A DNA stretch of 64,000 nt from Sphingopyxis sp. H053. GTDB taxonomy: Bacteria > Pseudomonadota > Alphaproteobacteria > Sphingomonadales > Sphingomonadaceae. The notes beneath the pieces were generated by a model that was not told where the DNA came from, searched no databases, and saw only the letters and a program-made list of their open reading frames with translations. The stretch lies in the NCBI RefSeq assembly GCF_001468225.1, contig NZ_LNRU01000007.1:62001-126000 (forward strand), given 5' to 3'. Positions 62,762-64,000 of this stretch are shown here, one piece after another. The position numbers were made by a program, and so were the translations under genes. The first letter of the stretch is position 1. The number at the start of each line of letters is the position of its first letter.

Positions 62762-63433
62762 TCAGCCCTCGACCGGCCCCTCGAACTTCTCGATGATCCA
62801 GTCCTCGGCCTGCGCGCCGCCGATCCATTCCTGCATGCACGGGTGGCTGATCACCGCCTGCGCATAAGCGGCGGCAAAGCGCGGCAGCGGGATCGAGTAA
62901 GTGATAAAGCGCGTGACGACGGGCGCGAACATGATGTCGGCCGCCGACCATTTGCCGAAAAGATAATCGCCGTCGCCGCCGAAGCGCGCGCGGGCCTCGG
63001 CCCAGATCTGGAAGATGCGCACGACATCGGCCTGCACTTCGGGGAGCAGTTCGGCGGGGGGGTAGATGCGCCGGATGTTCATGCTGTGGTTGCGGCGGAG
63101 CGCGGCAAAGCTCGAATGCATTTCGGCCGCCATCGAGCGCGCCATCGCGCGCGCCGCCATGTCGTCGGGCCAGAAACCTTTGGTGCCGCCGGTCTTTTCG
63201 TTGAGATAGTCGATGATCGCGAGGCTGTCCCACACGACGATATCGTCGCCGTCCCACAGGATCGGCACCTTGCCGCCCGACGGCGCGAACTCGTCGCCCT
63301 CGCGGCGGTTCGACCAATCCTCGTCGTAAAGCGGGACGGTGACTTCCTCGAACGGCAGGCCGCTATGCTTGACCGCGAGCCAGCCGCGCAGGCTCCAGCT
63401 GGAGTATGCCTTGTTGCCGAGGAAGAGTTTCAT
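62762..63433 (-). CDS. Glutathione S-transferase family protein
   Basis: 223 residues. N-terminal thioredoxin-fold with MKLFLGNKAYSSWSLRGWLA (catalytic Ser/Tyr region) and KVPILWDGDDIVVWDSLAI, the glutathione-binding cis-Pro and Asp-Ser pair. C-terminal helical domain to the end. Similar to YfcF/maleylacetoacetate-isomerase-like GSTs; substrate unknown. Confidence 0.9.
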   Translation of the reverse strand: MKLFLGNKAYSSWSLRGWLAVKHSGLPFEEVTVPLYDEDWSNRREGDEFAPSGGKVPILWDGDDIVVWDSLAIIDYLNEKTGGTKGFWPDDMAARAMARSMAAEMHSSFAALRRNHSMNIRRIYPPAELLPEVQADVVRIFQIWAEARARFGGDGDYLFGKWSAADIMFAPVVTRFITYSIPLPRFAAAYAQAVISHPCMQEWIGGAQAEDWIIEKFEGPVEG

Positions 63434-63449
63434 GGTGTCTCCTTTAATC

Positions 63450-63611
63450 CCTCTCCCCTTGCGGGAGAGGGTTGCGCAGACTTGGCAGCTTGCTGCCTAG
63501 TCGTAGCTGGGAGAGGGGGTGTCAACGGTTGCGTGCGCACGCCCCCTCTCCAGGTTCCGGTAGCGGACAAGTCCGCAACCTGCACCATCCTCTCCCGCAA
63601 GGGGAGAGGAG
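63450..63611. repeat. Large paired palindromic element (CTCTCCC/GGGAGAG family)
   Basis: Outer arms CCCTCTCCCCTTGCGGGAGA (63450) and TCTCCCGCAAGGGGAGAGGA (63591-63610), with further inverted segments inside (GTTGCGCAGACTT versus AAGTCCGCAAC; GAGAGGGGGTG/GCCCCCTCTC). About 160 bases filling the gap between the GST and yihA (engB). Confidence 0.85.
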
Positions 63612-63614
63612 AAA

Positions 63615-64000
63615 TTATGACTCGACCGCCTCCAGCACCGCGGTACGCAGCTCGGCGATCCCCATGCCCTTTTCGCTGCTCGTCGCGATCACTTGCGGGT
63701 GCGCGGCGGGATGCTTGCGGGCTTCGGCCTCGGTCGCGGCCTGCACCGCTTCGAGTTCGGTCGCCTTGATCTTGTCGGCCTTGGTCAGCACGATTCGATA
63801 GCTGACCGCCGCGGTGTCGAGCATTTCGAGCACGTCGCGGTCGACGTCCTTGATCCCGTGGCGGCTGTCGATCAGCACGAGCGTGCGTTTCAGCACCGCG
63901 CGGCCGCGGAGGTAATCGTTGATCAGGAAACGCCATTTCTTGACGACATCCTTCGGCGCCTTGGCAAAGCCGTAACCGGGCATGTCGACGAGCCGGAAGA
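63615..64000 (-). CDS. yihA: Ribosome-biogenesis GTPase YihA/EngB (partial, N-terminus off the window)
   Basis: The C-terminal ~128 residues of a small TRAFAC GTPase needed for 50S assembly. Visible: the G3 motif [18 protein letters not shown], typical of EngB, and the G4 motif TKADK. G1 and G2 lie beyond position 64000. Ends normally with TAA beside the palindromic repeat. Confidence 0.93.
   Translation of the reverse strand, partial: FRLVDMPGYGFAKAPKDVVKKWRFLINDYLRGRAVLKRTLVLIDSRHGIKDVDRDVLEMLDTAAVSYRIVLTKADKIKATELEAVQAATEAEARKHPAAHPQVIATSSEKGMGIAELRTAVLEAVES

Overview
The window is a contiguous piece of a GC-rich alphaproteobacterial chromosome. Gene content fits Sphingomonadaceae, most likely Sphingopyxis or a close relative. 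The signs are a ubiB-ubiE / mutM-rpsT-dnaA neighbourhood, two TonB-dependent receptors, a TPR-sulfotransferase, a fused glycosyltransferase-GtrA protein, and many small paired intergenic palindromes of the kind common in sphingomonads. The genus is inferred from gene content, not from a marker gene. I recognise 57 protein genes, two of them cut by the window edges. I see no rRNA or tRNA, no transposase, no prophage and no CRISPR array.

Layout. 1-6.4 kb: a seven-gene minus-strand vitamin B12 operon (btuB, a small membrane protein, DUF1636, cobT, cobC, cobS, cobD). Every gene junction overlaps, and a cobalamin riboswitch with its own promoter leads the operon. 6.4-16.1 kb: housekeeping genes (S41 protease, rlmE, Ppx/GppA, a glycine-zipper protein, a phytase-like esterase, rpmB, tadA, a sirtuin, dapB, nth, an M20 peptidase). 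16.1-24.7 kb: an accessory catabolic-looking block. A TetR repressor is divergent from a Rieske oxygenase, an FAD monooxygenase and a phytoene-desaturase-like oxidoreductase, with a near-perfect palindromic operator between the divergent genes. An amino-acid permease and a TonB receptor follow. 24.8-32.9 kb: TPR-sulfotransferase, a DsbA-type thioredoxin with an unusual long N-terminal region, an M48 protease and RNase E. 33.5-42.2 kb: cell-wall amidase, a coupled lactone oxidase / DSD1 enzyme / TetR operon, PBP1A, prfB and a lipoprotein methyltransferase. 42.4-50.1 kb: DsrE, HesA/MoeB-like, dut and coaBC; a membrane protein and glycosyltransferase; ubiB-ubiE. 50.1-53.3 kb: mutM, rpsT, dnaA. 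53.5-64 kb: DUF4136 lipoprotein, the secB-murJ-trpS unit, a Tim44-like/mltA/Smr unit, dapE, a cupin, an exported protein, a GST and the end of yihA (engB).

The clearest functional units are B12 uptake and lower-ligand assembly under riboswitch control, peptidoglycan and envelope genes (amidase, PBP1A, MurJ, MltA, SecB), and the accessory oxygenase cluster, whose substrate is unknown. The most unusual observations are a palindromic repeat element lying in frame inside coaBC, the likely BtuM-type membrane protein in the B12 operon, the TetR/Rieske operator, the DsbA fusion, a DnaA-box cluster at the end of dnaA, and a predicted lipoprotein with a SAM-methyltransferase fold. None of these is a wholly new system. 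The coaBC insertion and the Rieske cluster are the best candidates for undescribed biology.
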